64,000 nt of DNA, taken from contig JANQPA010000058.1 in the NCBI GenBank assembly GCA_028285545.1, forward strand, positions 144,167-208,166, read 5' to 3'. The notes under the pieces are model-generated. The model had not been told where the DNA came from, searched no databases, and saw only the letters and a list, made by a program, of their open reading frames with translations. The number at the start of each line of letters is the position of its first letter. Position 1 is the stretch's first letter. A program made the position numbers and the translations under genes. This document shows positions 42,466 to 50,836 of this stretch, in pieces. The DNA is from Saprospiraceae bacterium. GTDB lineage: Bacteria; Bacteroidota; Bacteroidia; Chitinophagales; Saprospiraceae.

Positions 42466-43239
42466 TTAATTTTCTTCGTATTTGCCCATCCAAAAAACGC
42501 CTACTTGGTGGAGTTCGTAGGTAGCAATCTTATTTTGGTAAAATGGCATGGCATTGCAAATGGCTTCTGCCTCTTCTTTTGTGTTGGTATTTACGAAAAA
42601 GACAAAATCGGTTTTGGCATTGTCTTGTGCCGTACCTTCAATATCAAAATATACATTTTCGATAGACCCGCTATTCCATAATTCTGCGATTTTCTTGCTT
42701 TGGACTTGAAGCAGGTCATCTGTAATTTTAGATTTATCCGCCGTTGTCCATACTGCTCCAAAGGACTTTGTCATTCCTTTTTTGTTGATAAGCTCCGTTT
42801 TTCTATCATACCATAACAATCCAACAGGATACAGTTGGTATGTTATAATTCCTTTTTTTACAATAGTTAAATCATTTAAAATCGACTCTGCTTCTGTATC
42901 AGAATGAGCCTTTACAAAGAAGATAACTTTTGGGAAATGCTCAAATCTGTCAACTGGAGGATCTGTGTCGAAATAGGCATTTTCAACAATGTCATTCTTC
43001 CAAAGGTCAGTAAGTTCTTTAGCAATTGTAGGCGAACTGTTGGATACTAATTCGGTATCAGTAGTTGCCCATTTCCCAACGACAGCATAATTGGTTCTGC
43101 CGAATTTTTGATTGAGATTAGAAGCTTCTGGGTTTTCTGAATTGGTTTCAGAAGGTGTCGTTTTTTCTTGAGGGCTATTAGTACAACTAACGAATAGGAG
43201 TAAACCCAAAGAAAAAAGCAGGTAAATCAATTTTGTCAT
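42466..43239 (-). CDS. Lipoprotein with two tandem alpha/beta-barrel (muconolactone isomerase/YciI-like) domains
   Basis: 257 residues. Lipobox FVSC at about residue 19, then a Ser/Thr/Asn/Glu-rich linker. The two halves are homologous: ELTDLWKNDIVENAYFDTD... VIFFVKAHSDTEAESILNDL...YQLYPVGLLWYDRK and IAELWNSGSIENVYFDIEG...FVFFVNTNTKEEAEAICNAM...YELHQVGVFWMGK. Each resembles a dimeric ferredoxin-like alpha/beta-barrel subunit, so the protein may be a built-in dimer. I know no established function. Start at the ATG 43239; first gene of the redox unit. Confidence 0.75.
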   Translation of the reverse strand: MTKLIYLLFSLGLLLFVSCTNSPQEKTTPSETNSENPEASNLNQKFGRTNYAVVGKWATTDTELVSNSSPTIAKELTDLWKNDIVENAYFDTDPPVDRFEHFPKVIFFVKAHSDTEAESILNDLTIVKKGIITYQLYPVGLLWYDRKTELINKKGMTKSFGAVWTTADKSKITDDLLQVQSKKIAELWNSGSIENVYFDIEGTAQDNAKTDFVFFVNTNTKEEAEAICNAMPFYQNKIATYELHQVGVFWMGKYEEN

Positions 43240-43257
43240 AAGAAATAAATTTTATGC

Positions 43258-43446
43258 AAATCTATTTCTTCGGCATATTTTAAAATTGTATAAATCAGCC
43301 GTTTTCGCTTTATGCAATATTTTTGGTATCTCTATTGTATATCCCTTGATTATCTCTAATAAAGCAAGTTTGGTAGGAATAATGTATTGTAGGAAAAACC
43401 TGGTCTCCCATTATTAAATAAGAGGCTTTTGAATATTGAGGTATTA
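43258..43446 (-). pseudogene. Decayed duplicate of the 3' end of the AraC gene
   Basis: Aligns with 43484-43682, the last part of the neighbouring AraC gene: both begin AAATCTATTTCTTCG, share TTGATTATCTCTAATAAA-like and TTTGTATAAA-like wording, and end GAATATTGAGGTATT. Many substitutions and indels break the frame. A tandem partial duplication that has lost function. Confidence 0.75.
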
Positions 43447-43487
43447 ATTTGGATACAGGCAGCGAGTGGATTGTCAAGATGACAAAT

Positions 43488-44246
43488 CTATTTCTTCGTC
43501 ATTCTCTTCATTTGTATAAAGCGGTCGTTTTGCCCTTTGTTCAATTTTTTCGGAGTCTCGCCTGTATGTTTCTTGATTTCTCTAATAAAATGAGCTTGGT
43601 CGAAATAATATTTTTCCGGAAAAAGACGACCATCCATTATTTGACTGTAAGAATAATATGCCTTCTGAATATTGAGGTATTTCTTTAGGGAAACACCTAC
43701 ATTTTTGTTCATATAGCGATTAATCTGTTTGTTTGTCCAGAATACTTGCTCCGAAACTTCCTTAGCCGTTATATCCCCTTTCATTTTGTCCAATAATTGA
43801 GAAAGTCTCAATTTATTGGCAGGAATTTCTTTTAGTGATTTTATCTTCAACAATTCTATTTGCCATTGTTGGACAATATTTTCAAAAGTCGATAAGTCAA
43901 AATGTTTGAGATTCAAATAGCTTAAATTCAATTGCTTTAAATCTTGAAGAAAAGATGCCATTTCCTGATTTATCAAGAATTCTGGTGCTAAAATTTTTAA
44001 TTTGCACCCATAAAGAGTTGCATGTGGTGGAATGATGTAATTTATTTCATGAATAAATAAACCAGCCATAAAATACCGGGTTACCTTTCCATTTTCTACA
44101 AAAAAAATGATTTTTAAAAAACTATCTGGAACAACAGTCATATATTCTGGCTGGTCTGTTGCATTCCGATGCATCCAAAAAGAATGAACCAGATTTTCCA
44201 GTTTTTTTATGGGTTTGATTTGCCTGTATAATTGTTCTTTTTTCAT
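43488..44246 (-). CDS. AraC-family transcriptional regulator
   Basis: 252 residues. The N-terminal half is the DUF6597-like sensor part (HSFWMHRNATDQPEYMTVVPDSFLKIIFF). The C-terminal helix-turn-helix shows GDITAKEVSEQVFWTNKQINRYMNKNVGVSLKKYL and the conserved second helix YFDQAHFIREIKKHTGETPKKL. Cytoplasmic. It lies upstream of the lipoprotein/flavoprotein/b561 genes on the same strand, so it is their likely regulator (inference). Flanked on both sides by gene remnants. Confidence 0.88.
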   Translation of the reverse strand: MKKEQLYRQIKPIKKLENLVHSFWMHRNATDQPEYMTVVPDSFLKIIFFVENGKVTRYFMAGLFIHEINYIIPPHATLYGCKLKILAPEFLINQEMASFLQDLKQLNLSYLNLKHFDLSTFENIVQQWQIELLKIKSLKEIPANKLRLSQLLDKMKGDITAKEVSEQVFWTNKQINRYMNKNVGVSLKKYLNIQKAYYSYSQIMDGRLFPEKYYFDQAHFIREIKKHTGETPKKLNKGQNDRFIQMKRMTKK

Positions 44247-44257
44247 TTTTTTAGTTG

Positions 44258-44332
44258 CATTTCCTTCGGCAGGTTGTTAAAATCTCAAGATAAAAAACAT
44301 TGTGTATCCAGACAACCAAATTATTGTGAAAA
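44258..44332 (-). pseudogene. Remnant of a second cytochrome b561 gene
   Basis: 44258-44286 matches 40725-40753 of the intact b561 gene at 26 of 29 bases, and 44291-44332 matches 40831-40872 at 36 of 42; the 77 bases between are deleted. Not translatable as b561. Confidence 0.75.
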
Positions 44333-44492
44333 GGAAGTAGGTGGACAGAATAGAGAAACGAGAGGTTGGAATGTAAGTCGCTGATTTTAAGTGTTTTGCC
44401 GTCTGACACCTGACGTCTTATATCGGTCATCTCACTTATTACCTATTTACAAATGAGGCGCAACATCAACTTATAAAATAAGGTTTGTTCTG

Positions 44493-44627
44493 ATGATCTT
44501 CATTGGAAGCGCCGGGGCTTATCTGTACCCAAACCTAGCCGACAGCGATCAGGTACTGCTTCACATTGCCACTAATCATTTTCCCGAATTACTGTATGGA
44601 ATTTTTATTATAGTTATGATCAAGTAG
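44493..44627 (+). pseudogene. Possible fragment of a sodium/solute symporter
   Basis: A 44-codon frame (ATG to TAG). The translation contains YPNLADSDQVLLHIATNHFP then ELLYGIFIIVMIK, which resembles the stretch of SSF-family symporters where a periplasmic loop (LPxLADSD..L) leads to a helix. Base composition is more GC-rich than its surroundings. Only a fragment remains. Confidence 0.35.
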
Positions 44628-44700
44628 GATAATTATAGATCCATAAAACCATTTACCTGTAGTTTTCAAAACTTTTGAGTGTTGTTTCAAAAACCTAAGT

Positions 44701-44721
44701 TTTTTTGGCACAACTGTCATA
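44701..44721. repeat. 21-base repeat, copy 1
   Basis: TTTTTTGGCACAACTGTCAT and one further A; the same word with one difference is at 45817-45837. The TTGGCAC element resembles a sigma-54 -24 box, but the -12 GC is not at the right distance. Confidence 0.6.
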
Positions 44722-44728
44722 CCTGGTC

Positions 44729-44797
44729 GCACTTCAGATCAATAATTGGAATGAGTTTAACAAAGAAAAGAGAAAGAAATTATCGTTGGAGTGTTAG
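44729..44797 (+). pseudogene. Decayed DUF6090 gene fragment
   Basis: Reads ALQINNWNEFNKEKRKKLSL before a stop, the same block as LALQVNNWNE of the intact DUF6090 genes at 38510 and 39511. Shifting frame gives LESDLSYSNF, also family-like, so a frameshift is visible. Confidence 0.65.
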
Positions 44798-44929
44798 AAA
44801 GTGATCTTTCATACTCAAATTTCCTGGAGGGTATATGATATCGGCACGCCACCTACTCAAGACCGCTGAAAACCAAGGAAGTCTTCAAAAGCTTTTCATG
44901 GAAAGATTGGTTGACTGGGTCAAAAGGCC

Positions 44930-45499
44930 TTAGCCAGTTTTCTGTGTAGCCAAAATGCGCAGCAGATCTATTTCCAATGTTTCATTGGGGATTTCAATGA
45001 TCCTGCCCAGCTCATTGCCGTCTTTTGAAAAAATAAAGGTAGGCACGTATTTAATATCCTTACCTTTTTCTTCACCCCCCGGACTCTGCAGATCGCGATC
45101 CGGATGATTATCCAACCCGATCATAGTCACTTTCTCTGAATCGTAATTCAAGTAATCAAGTAGCTTGAAAAAGCGGGGCACTTCACGTTGTGTATCCGAA
45201 CACCAGGTACCCAGGTATATGGTTACCGATACCTCAGCAATTCGATCCTCTATGCTATCGAGACTTATACTATCTAAGGTGTAATTACCGTGTTCGATCG
45301 AAAACCAAGTGCTGTAGGTTCCTTGTTCAAGGCCCGCACGGGTGATAGGGCCAACAAGAATAGGCTCACCTTCATGAGAGATGATCTCCTGATTGAGGAC
45401 TGCCGACTCTTCCTGTTGGGTCTCTGTGCAGGCAATCATTCCAATAGCCATAAAGAACAATATCAGCATAGAAAGAAGGATGGTTGGTAATTTTTTCAC
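44930..45499 (-). CDS. Thioredoxin-fold lipoprotein
   Basis: About 189 residues from a GTG at 45499, which yields a proper lipoprotein signal (VKKLPTILLSMLILFFMAIGMIAC). The frame is open upstream to 45577, but only with a TTG start and a less plausible N-terminus. The thioredoxin-like site is GTWCSDTQREVPRF: a single active cysteine, W-C-x-x-T, followed by the cis-Pro loop in KYVPTFIF. With one cysteine it is not a standard disulfide oxidoreductase; peroxidase or chaperone-like roles are possible. Intact gene inside a region of remnants. Confidence 0.75.
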   Translation of the reverse strand: MKKLPTILLSMLILFFMAIGMIACTETQQEESAVLNQEIISHEGEPILVGPITRAGLEQGTYSTWFSIEHGNYTLDSISLDSIEDRIAEVSVTIYLGTWCSDTQREVPRFFKLLDYLNYDSEKVTMIGLDNHPDRDLQSPGGEEKGKDIKYVPTFIFSKDGNELGRIIEIPNETLEIDLLRILATQKTG

Positions 45500-45622
45500 A
45501 GCAGTAGTATTTATAGTTGAAAAGAAGATTTCTCCAGTGTAAAATGACACCCACCCCGAAAAAGTGGTTCTTTTCAAATTAGGGATGTGGTCAATTTTCT
45601 TGACTTAAAACTAAAGGAATTT

Positions 45623-45673
45623 ACCAAAAAATCGAAGTTTACGGGAGCACAATTTGTTTAGGCAATAATTGAT
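45623..45673 (+). pseudogene. Possible remnant of an IS3-family transposase orfA start
   Basis: Reads TKKSKFTGAQFV, stop, AIID; IS3 orfA proteins start like MKKSKFTExQIVxAI. The start codon would be lost and one in-frame stop is present. TGTGGTCAATTTTCTTGAC at 45586-45604 could be the left end. Short, so tentative. Confidence 0.35.
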
Positions 45674-46043
45674 CGTTATTCTTTAGACAGGTAAAGCCAA
45701 TCTATTTGTCTTAAGATCTTTTAGATTTTCAGTGAAGTAACTAACCGGTCTGATTTTTTGTCTAGATTTCTTATTTTATTTCCAAAACTTTTTTGGAGAA
45801 AGCTAAAATTGCAACGTTTTTTGGCACAACTATCATATTAGATCCGTTCTAATGTATCCAAATTGTAAGATTAAATGCTGGCTGTTACAATTAAATAATT
45901 GTAGAAGAATAGAATCATTTGTGCAACTTTTATATTACTTGTTAGGTCTAGTTTAAAGATTGGCACAAAGGGAGTGATCCTATATTTAGCTTGGAATTCG
46001 GTTATGCAGTCGGTGACTGCCACCAGCTAAGAAAAATTAAAAA

Positions 46044-46073
46044 AAAAGTCAATTTTTTCAAAAATTGACTTTT
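46044..46073. terminator. AT-rich hairpin upstream of the first membrane AraC gene
   Basis: 14-bp perfect stem (AAAAGTCAATTTTT and complement), loop TC, flanked by A and T runs. Could be a terminator of lost genes. Confidence 0.5.
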
Positions 46074-46158
46074 CACACAAGTCCTCACCCATTTTAAGGT
46101 CAATCGCCAGATTAGTAAAGGGATCAAAATAGTTAAACTCAACAATAGGAAATAATAC

Positions 46159-47247
46159 ATGGGACTCCAAATACAAACTTTTGAATTATGGACCTTAATT
46201 TTTCTCCTAATCGCTGCGCAAGGCTTCTTTTTAAGCTTTTTATTGGCATCAAATAAAAGAATGGATAGGCCAGGTGCTTATTTTTTAAGTCTTTTCATCC
46301 TTATTTTCTCCATAATACTATCTTTTTGGGTGGGTTTCTGGAATGACTTTCATACGAGGTATTCAACATTTGAATTGGTTTTTTTTCCACTTCCCTTCCT
46401 TTTGGGACCTTCCTTATTTTATTTTGTAAAAAGTCATTTTTCATCTTTTAGGTTAATTGATCTGGGACACCTTTTTCCCTTTGTAATCACATCTTTATTG
46501 ATCAGTATAATGCTTGTTTTTGGCGAAATAGAATTAATCAAAGATCTAGCCATCATCATTTATAGTCTGCATACTGCTTCCTTTATTTTCTATAGTTTGT
46601 ATATCCTTTGGCGCAGAAAAAAAAGCGTCCTTATAGCAAGCTTGGATAAATGGGATCAGGATCAGATCAACATCATCTTGATTTTCTTCCAGGGATTCAC
46701 CCTCTTGGCAACTGCTAATTTTGTGGTCAATAGAGTAGTGAACGCTTCCCTCTTTTTAGATCTGGGTCTAGGCCTGGGAGCTTGCTTATTCATTTATCTA
46801 ATTGGTTACTTAGTATTAAATACTCCATTTTCAAAGGAGCTTGTCAAAAGAATACCTATTAGTAAATATGCAAATTCAGCACTTAAACCGGAACACACTC
46901 AGGATCTAATTAAACGAATCAAAGATTATCTGAATCGAGAAAGGCCCTATCTAAAAAGTAATTTTAAATTAGAAGATCTCTCTGCTCAAACCAACATTCC
47001 AAGCCATCATATTTCTGAGTTACTAAATCAATACCAAAATCAAAGTTTTTCAGAATTGATCAATATCTATCGAGTAGAAGAAGCCAAAAAATTGTTATTA
47101 GACCCTAATTATCAGCATTTGACCGTCTCTTCGATTGGTTATGAAGTTGGTTTTAATTCAAGAACTACCTTTTATTATTGGTTTCAAAAATTGCAAGAAG
47201 TCTCTCCCTCAAAATATCAAAAAACAGAGCAAAAAAGGTTGGAATAA
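46159..47247 (+). CDS. Membrane-bound AraC-family regulator, copy 1
   Basis: 362 residues. Seven hydrophobic segments occupy about residues 10-225 (LIFLLIAAQGFFLSFLL onward), then a cytoplasmic linker and an AraC helix-turn-helix (about 265-355: FKLEDLSAQTNIPSHHISELLNQ and VSSIGYEVGFNSRTTFYYWFQK). Such proteins sense at the membrane and bind DNA directly. The DNA-binding half is almost the same as that of the protein at 50837 (IPSHHISELLN, RVEEAKxLLLxPNYQ, GFNSRTTFY). Followed by an amidohydrolase gene at 47334. Confidence 0.88.
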   Translation: MGLQIQTFELWTLIFLLIAAQGFFLSFLLASNKRMDRPGAYFLSLFILIFSIILSFWVGFWNDFHTRYSTFELVFFPLPFLLGPSLFYFVKSHFSSFRLIDLGHLFPFVITSLLISIMLVFGEIELIKDLAIIIYSLHTASFIFYSLYILWRRKKSVLIASLDKWDQDQINIILIFFQGFTLLATANFVVNRVVNASLFLDLGLGLGACLFIYLIGYLVLNTPFSKELVKRIPISKYANSALKPEHTQDLIKRIKDYLNRERPYLKSNFKLEDLSAQTNIPSHHISELLNQYQNQSFSELINIYRVEEAKKLLLDPNYQHLTVSSIGYEVGFNSRTTFYYWFQKLQEVSPSKYQKTEQKRLE

Positions 47248-47333
47248 TTATTTTGAACACTTTTAAGCGATCCTCAACTTAGTTTTGACATTCCTTTCAA
47301 TAGCTATAATTGATCCGTTTAACACCAAGAAAA

Positions 47334-49073
47334 ATGATGATCGCAAATAATATTATCAGAAAAATATCCATCAAATCTTTCCATTTAATAAGCCTTCTTT
47401 TTTTAGTATTTTCCTGCAATTCTGAAGAATATCAACCTAAACATATCTTTATTAAAAATGTACATGTTATTTCAATGGATAGTCCTGAAATTATCTATAA
47501 TCAAAACGTACTTATTGAAAATAGTGTTATTAAAAAGATAATGCCTGATTCGTACTTCTCTGTTCCTCCAAATACTACTATCATTAATGGTAACAACAAA
47601 TACTTAATTCCTGGCCTTTCGGACATGCACATGCACATTGATCATCCAGATATACTGAAGGTTAACCTTGCCTTTGGCATAACTTCGGTGATGAATTACC
47701 GAGGTCTTCCGGAACACCTGGAGTTGAGAGAAAAAGCAAATACTAACCAAATATTCAGCCCCAATATTTATACAACAGGTGATTACATGGAAGGGTATCC
47801 AGCCACTTTTCCAGGTTTTTTAAGCTTTAATAGTCCGGAAGAGGCAAAGCTTTCCGTCCGAAAACAAAAAGAATTGGGATATGATTTCATCAAAGTTTAC
47901 CGAAATCTAGACACCCTGATGCATCAGGCTATATGTGAGGCAGCAGCCGAGAATAACATGACCGTTGTAGGGCATTTATCTCCTGATATTTCTCCAGAGC
48001 AATCTTTTAAGGCCGGTCAGAAAGTAGTGGCCCATGCCGAAGAATTAATGTACTTTTTTAATTATGAAAACGATGAGCGTAAAATAGATGACTTGATTAG
48101 TTTGATGAAAAAATATCAGGTCATCCACACCCCTAATCTGACCATTCTCAAATCCTTACCTCTCCAAGTTGAAAATTTGGACTCTATTAATAGTCAAAAG
48201 GAGATTCCATATCTCCACCCCACCCTATTCCAATCTTGGAGAAAAGAAAACAACTACAATAATCCAAGACTACAAGAATGGGCCAATTTTATGAAAGCTC
48301 GTTTTATTTTTCTTCAAAAAGTCACCAAAGCAATTCACGATGCAGGTATTCCAGTATTAACCAGTACCGATGCCCCTACTGCCGGTGCTTTTCCTGGCCT
48401 GGCAGTTCATCAGGAGTTGGAAGAGTTAGTGGCTATTGGGCTGAGTCCATTTGAAGCCTTAAAAACAGCAACCATCACTTCAGGGCAATTTATCAAGCAA
48501 CACCTGAACGACTCCATACTTTTTGGACAAATAAAAGAAGGCTACAGAGCCGATTTATTATTACTGGAAAAAAATCCATTAGAAGATATATCCAATACTC
48601 AATCCATTAGAGGAGTAATAAAAAATGGAGTCTGGTATTCCAAAGAAAATTTGGTTCGAGAATTAGATAGTTTGAAAACCAAGTATAAAAAGATTAGTCC
48701 GTTTGTTTTGTCTATAGAAAAAAACATCAATCAAGGTCAAATTGAAAAGGCCCGCCAAATTTATGACGAGGCCAAGATGAAGTATCCTTATGAAATATTT
48801 TTGGGTTATTACGTCATGGGATATGCCGGTTATCGTTTTTTGTATCAAAACCGAAGATTAACCACTGATCCTGATAGGGCTAAAAAAGCAGTCCAGTTTT
48901 ATAAAATGTATAGTGAGGATTATCCCAATATGCATGGATCCTATTACCTCTTAGGGATGGCTTATAAAGCCCAAAGAGACACCACAAAGGCCATCCAGAA
49001 TTTTAATAAATCCCTGGAATTACATCCTTTCAATCCGTATGCCAGAAGGAGATTAGACGAATTAGGGTACTGA
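47334..49073 (+). CDS. Amidohydrolase lipoprotein with C-terminal TPR region
   Basis: About 579 residues from the ATG at 47334 (an in-frame TTG lies at 47310). Lipobox VFSC near residue 28. Amidohydrolase motifs: LSDMHMHID (metal H99 and H101), DFIKVYR with a possibly carbamylated lysine, VVGHLSP and VAHAEEL histidines, and STDAPTAG (metal Asp). The nearest groups are imidazolonepropionase-like prolidases and dipeptidases. The last 110 residues form TPR-like helices (YYLLGMAYKAQRDTTKAIQNFNKSLELHP). Convergent with, and overlapping by 12 bases, the S41-type gene. Lipid-anchored, so peptide or cyclic amide breakdown at the envelope is likely. Confidence 0.87.
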   Translation: MMIANNIIRKISIKSFHLISLLFLVFSCNSEEYQPKHIFIKNVHVISMDSPEIIYNQNVLIENSVIKKIMPDSYFSVPPNTTIINGNNKYLIPGLSDMHMHIDHPDILKVNLAFGITSVMNYRGLPEHLELREKANTNQIFSPNIYTTGDYMEGYPATFPGFLSFNSPEEAKLSVRKQKELGYDFIKVYRNLDTLMHQAICEAAAENNMTVVGHLSPDISPEQSFKAGQKVVAHAEELMYFFNYENDERKIDDLISLMKKYQVIHTPNLTILKSLPLQVENLDSINSQKEIPYLHPTLFQSWRKENNYNNPRLQEWANFMKARFIFLQKVTKAIHDAGIPVLTSTDAPTAGAFPGLAVHQELEELVAIGLSPFEALKTATITSGQFIKQHLNDSILFGQIKEGYRADLLLLEKNPLEDISNTQSIRGVIKNGVWYSKENLVRELDSLKTKYKKISPFVLSIEKNINQGQIEKARQIYDEAKMKYPYEIFLGYYVMGYAGYRFLYQNRRLTTDPDRAKKAVQFYKMYSEDYPNMHGSYYLLGMAYKAQRDTTKAIQNFNKSLELHPFNPYARRRLDELGY

Positions 49074-50768
49074 TCTCAAATATTTTTTAATTCTTTCCAA
49101 AGCGGGGTCTATATTGTTTTTGTAATCTCTGACATTAGGTGCCGCCCCTAATTCCGGAGCAATCCATTTTCTGCTGTCATTGGAATTAAAACCTCCCTGC
49201 CAGTAGTTATTGGATACACTTGCATACATGCCACTATAAGGCAATTGAAACATATTGCCTTCTGCGATGAAGTTTGGTCTGGTCCCCGTTGGCTCCCCCA
49301 CAAAAATTGCCTCTGACCATTTATCCAGCGCTGCAATAGGTGGCATGGTGGCTGAAAAGGTATTACGCCCTACTATAATGAAGAGTTTATTGGGTTGGTT
49401 ATATTCAGACCTCAGCAACTTTTTAACCAGAGCTCTGGCTATATGGGCATTCCCTCCATTATTCATGCGTACATCAAGGATTAAAGCTTTTGCTTTGTTT
49501 TTCCTCGCCGCAGTTAAAAATCTATCTGAAAATGAAGCCATAGATTCTTGTTCCATATCTCTGATGTTATTTATTTGGACAAATAGAAGTTTATCGTTTT
49601 TTAAGTACTCCATCCAAAAAGTGCGATGAGGATCTTTAAGAAATACAGGAGTAGGGTTTTGAGCTTCATCCCTCATATTGACCCAATCCTCTGGGGCAGT
49701 ACTCAACATGATATTAGGATTTAGCTTCTGATTGGGATATACTTTAAGTGTGGATAATTTGCCACTTTCATCCTTCAGTTCAAAAGTTACAAATTGAGTT
49801 GTTTTAATAATTTTTTTTCCAAATAATAGTTCGGGGGTCCTTAAAAACCAGGGCAATTGCCATTTGAGTTGAAAATTATTGTCCAGGCCGGTTACAGGTC
49901 GCTCCTGGAATTCAAGGTATACCTCCTCAATAGTCTTTCCACCAACTTTCACCACCTCTTTTCCAACTAAATCGGAATAGTTTGAATGAGCAGCACGTAT
50001 GAATAATTTTTCACCAAAAAAATAAAACTCTACAGGAAGCATATTAAAATGATACCCTATTGAAGTACCAAATAATGCATTGGCATAGGTGTGACTGTCC
50101 ATAGCCAGCCCCCCTATTTCGGAAAACCTGGTTAAAATTTCAATAGTACTAAGGTGCGGGATTTGAGCATATAAATCACTGGTAATCGAATCCCACTTGC
50201 TTTTACTGGTGTAATGGAATAAATCATAATGAGATCTTTCCATTCTGTTTTTCAAAAACTGTAGCTCTTCTCTCCAGGCTTCAATTTCTGAATCTTTATT
50301 GGGTTGATAATTGCCAAGCAGTTTTTGAAATTTAGTATCGGCAGAAAAAAGCTGGAAATCTTCCTCTTGCTTAGCAATTCTGATATAATCCGGAGAATAG
50401 TCAATAGCATTAGATAAATAGGCAAGTGCTTTATCCCTATTTTTTAGTCGGGCCTCCAACCTGGCCAAGAAGTAAAAGGCATAACCACTATTGGTTGAAA
50501 CACCATGTTCAATTGCGTGATGGAAATGTTTCTTCGACAGCGGGTAATTTTCCGACATGAAGTATGCTCGGGCAAGTCGGTAATGAAAATCTCCGTTAAA
50601 GGGGCTCTCTTTTATCAGATGTCCATAATTTTCAATTACAGCCTTCCACTCACGATTTTGATAGGCCTCCCCTGCTTTTTCTAGAACCGTCTGAGCCCTT
50701 AAATTGGAAAAGCATAAAAGGAAAAAAACAAAAAACAAATGAATAAATCTCGTACGAAGTAGTTTCAT
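49062..50768 (-). CDS. Exported TPR protein with S41-type peptidase domain
   Basis: 568 residues, signal peptide ending LRAQ. Residues about 28-150 are TPR repeats (AYQNREWKAVIENYGHLIKESP...). The C-terminal part shows the S41 (tail-specific protease) core: ALILDVRMNNGGN, then LFIIVGRNTFSATMPPI with the catalytic serine S472, and FVGEPTGTRPNF. The PDZ domain is not obvious. Ends overlap the convergent amidohydrolase. It is the last gene of a four-gene minus-strand group with the AraC regulator, serine hydrolase and DUF2911 genes. Confidence 0.83.
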   Translation of the reverse strand: MKLLRTRFIHLFFVFFLLCFSNLRAQTVLEKAGEAYQNREWKAVIENYGHLIKESPFNGDFHYRLARAYFMSENYPLSKKHFHHAIEHGVSTNSGYAFYFLARLEARLKNRDKALAYLSNAIDYSPDYIRIAKQEEDFQLFSADTKFQKLLGNYQPNKDSEIEAWREELQFLKNRMERSHYDLFHYTSKSKWDSITSDLYAQIPHLSTIEILTRFSEIGGLAMDSHTYANALFGTSIGYHFNMLPVEFYFFGEKLFIRAAHSNYSDLVGKEVVKVGGKTIEEVYLEFQERPVTGLDNNFQLKWQLPWFLRTPELLFGKKIIKTTQFVTFELKDESGKLSTLKVYPNQKLNPNIMLSTAPEDWVNMRDEAQNPTPVFLKDPHRTFWMEYLKNDKLLFVQINNIRDMEQESMASFSDRFLTAARKNKAKALILDVRMNNGGNAHIARALVKKLLRSEYNQPNKLFIIVGRNTFSATMPPIAALDKWSEAIFVGEPTGTRPNFIAEGNMFQLPYSGMYASVSNNYWQGGFNSNDSRKWIAPELGAAPNVRDYKNNIDPALERIKKYLRSVP

Positions 50769-50836
50769 AAATTATCGATTTGATTACTGATCAAAACTAC
50801 TCCTCCGAGAGCGATAAATAGGTCAGCATAATTATA

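Larger units (their letters stand above)
44333..44728. other. Non-coding remnant region
   Basis: Apart from the symporter-like piece at 44493-44627 and one copy of a TTTTTTGGCACAACT repeat at 44701-44721, nothing recognisable was seen here. Confidence 0.4.
45500..46158. other. Intergenic region with remnants and hairpins
   Basis: Holds the IS3-type remnant at 45623-45673, repeat copy 2 at 45817-45837 (TTTTTTGGCACAACTATCAT), a damaged terminator-like word at 46011-46024, and a stem at 46044-46057/46060-46073 with a two-base loop. No intact gene. Confidence 0.5.

Noticed and set aside
44701..44721. Sigma-54 promoter
   Set aside because: TTGGCAC resembles the -24 box, but no GC lies at the required -12 distance in either copy.
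44835..44933. 32-codon frame (starts MISARHLLKTAENQG)
   Set aside because: Overlaps the end of the thioredoxin-like gene and matches nothing known; lies in a remnant zone.
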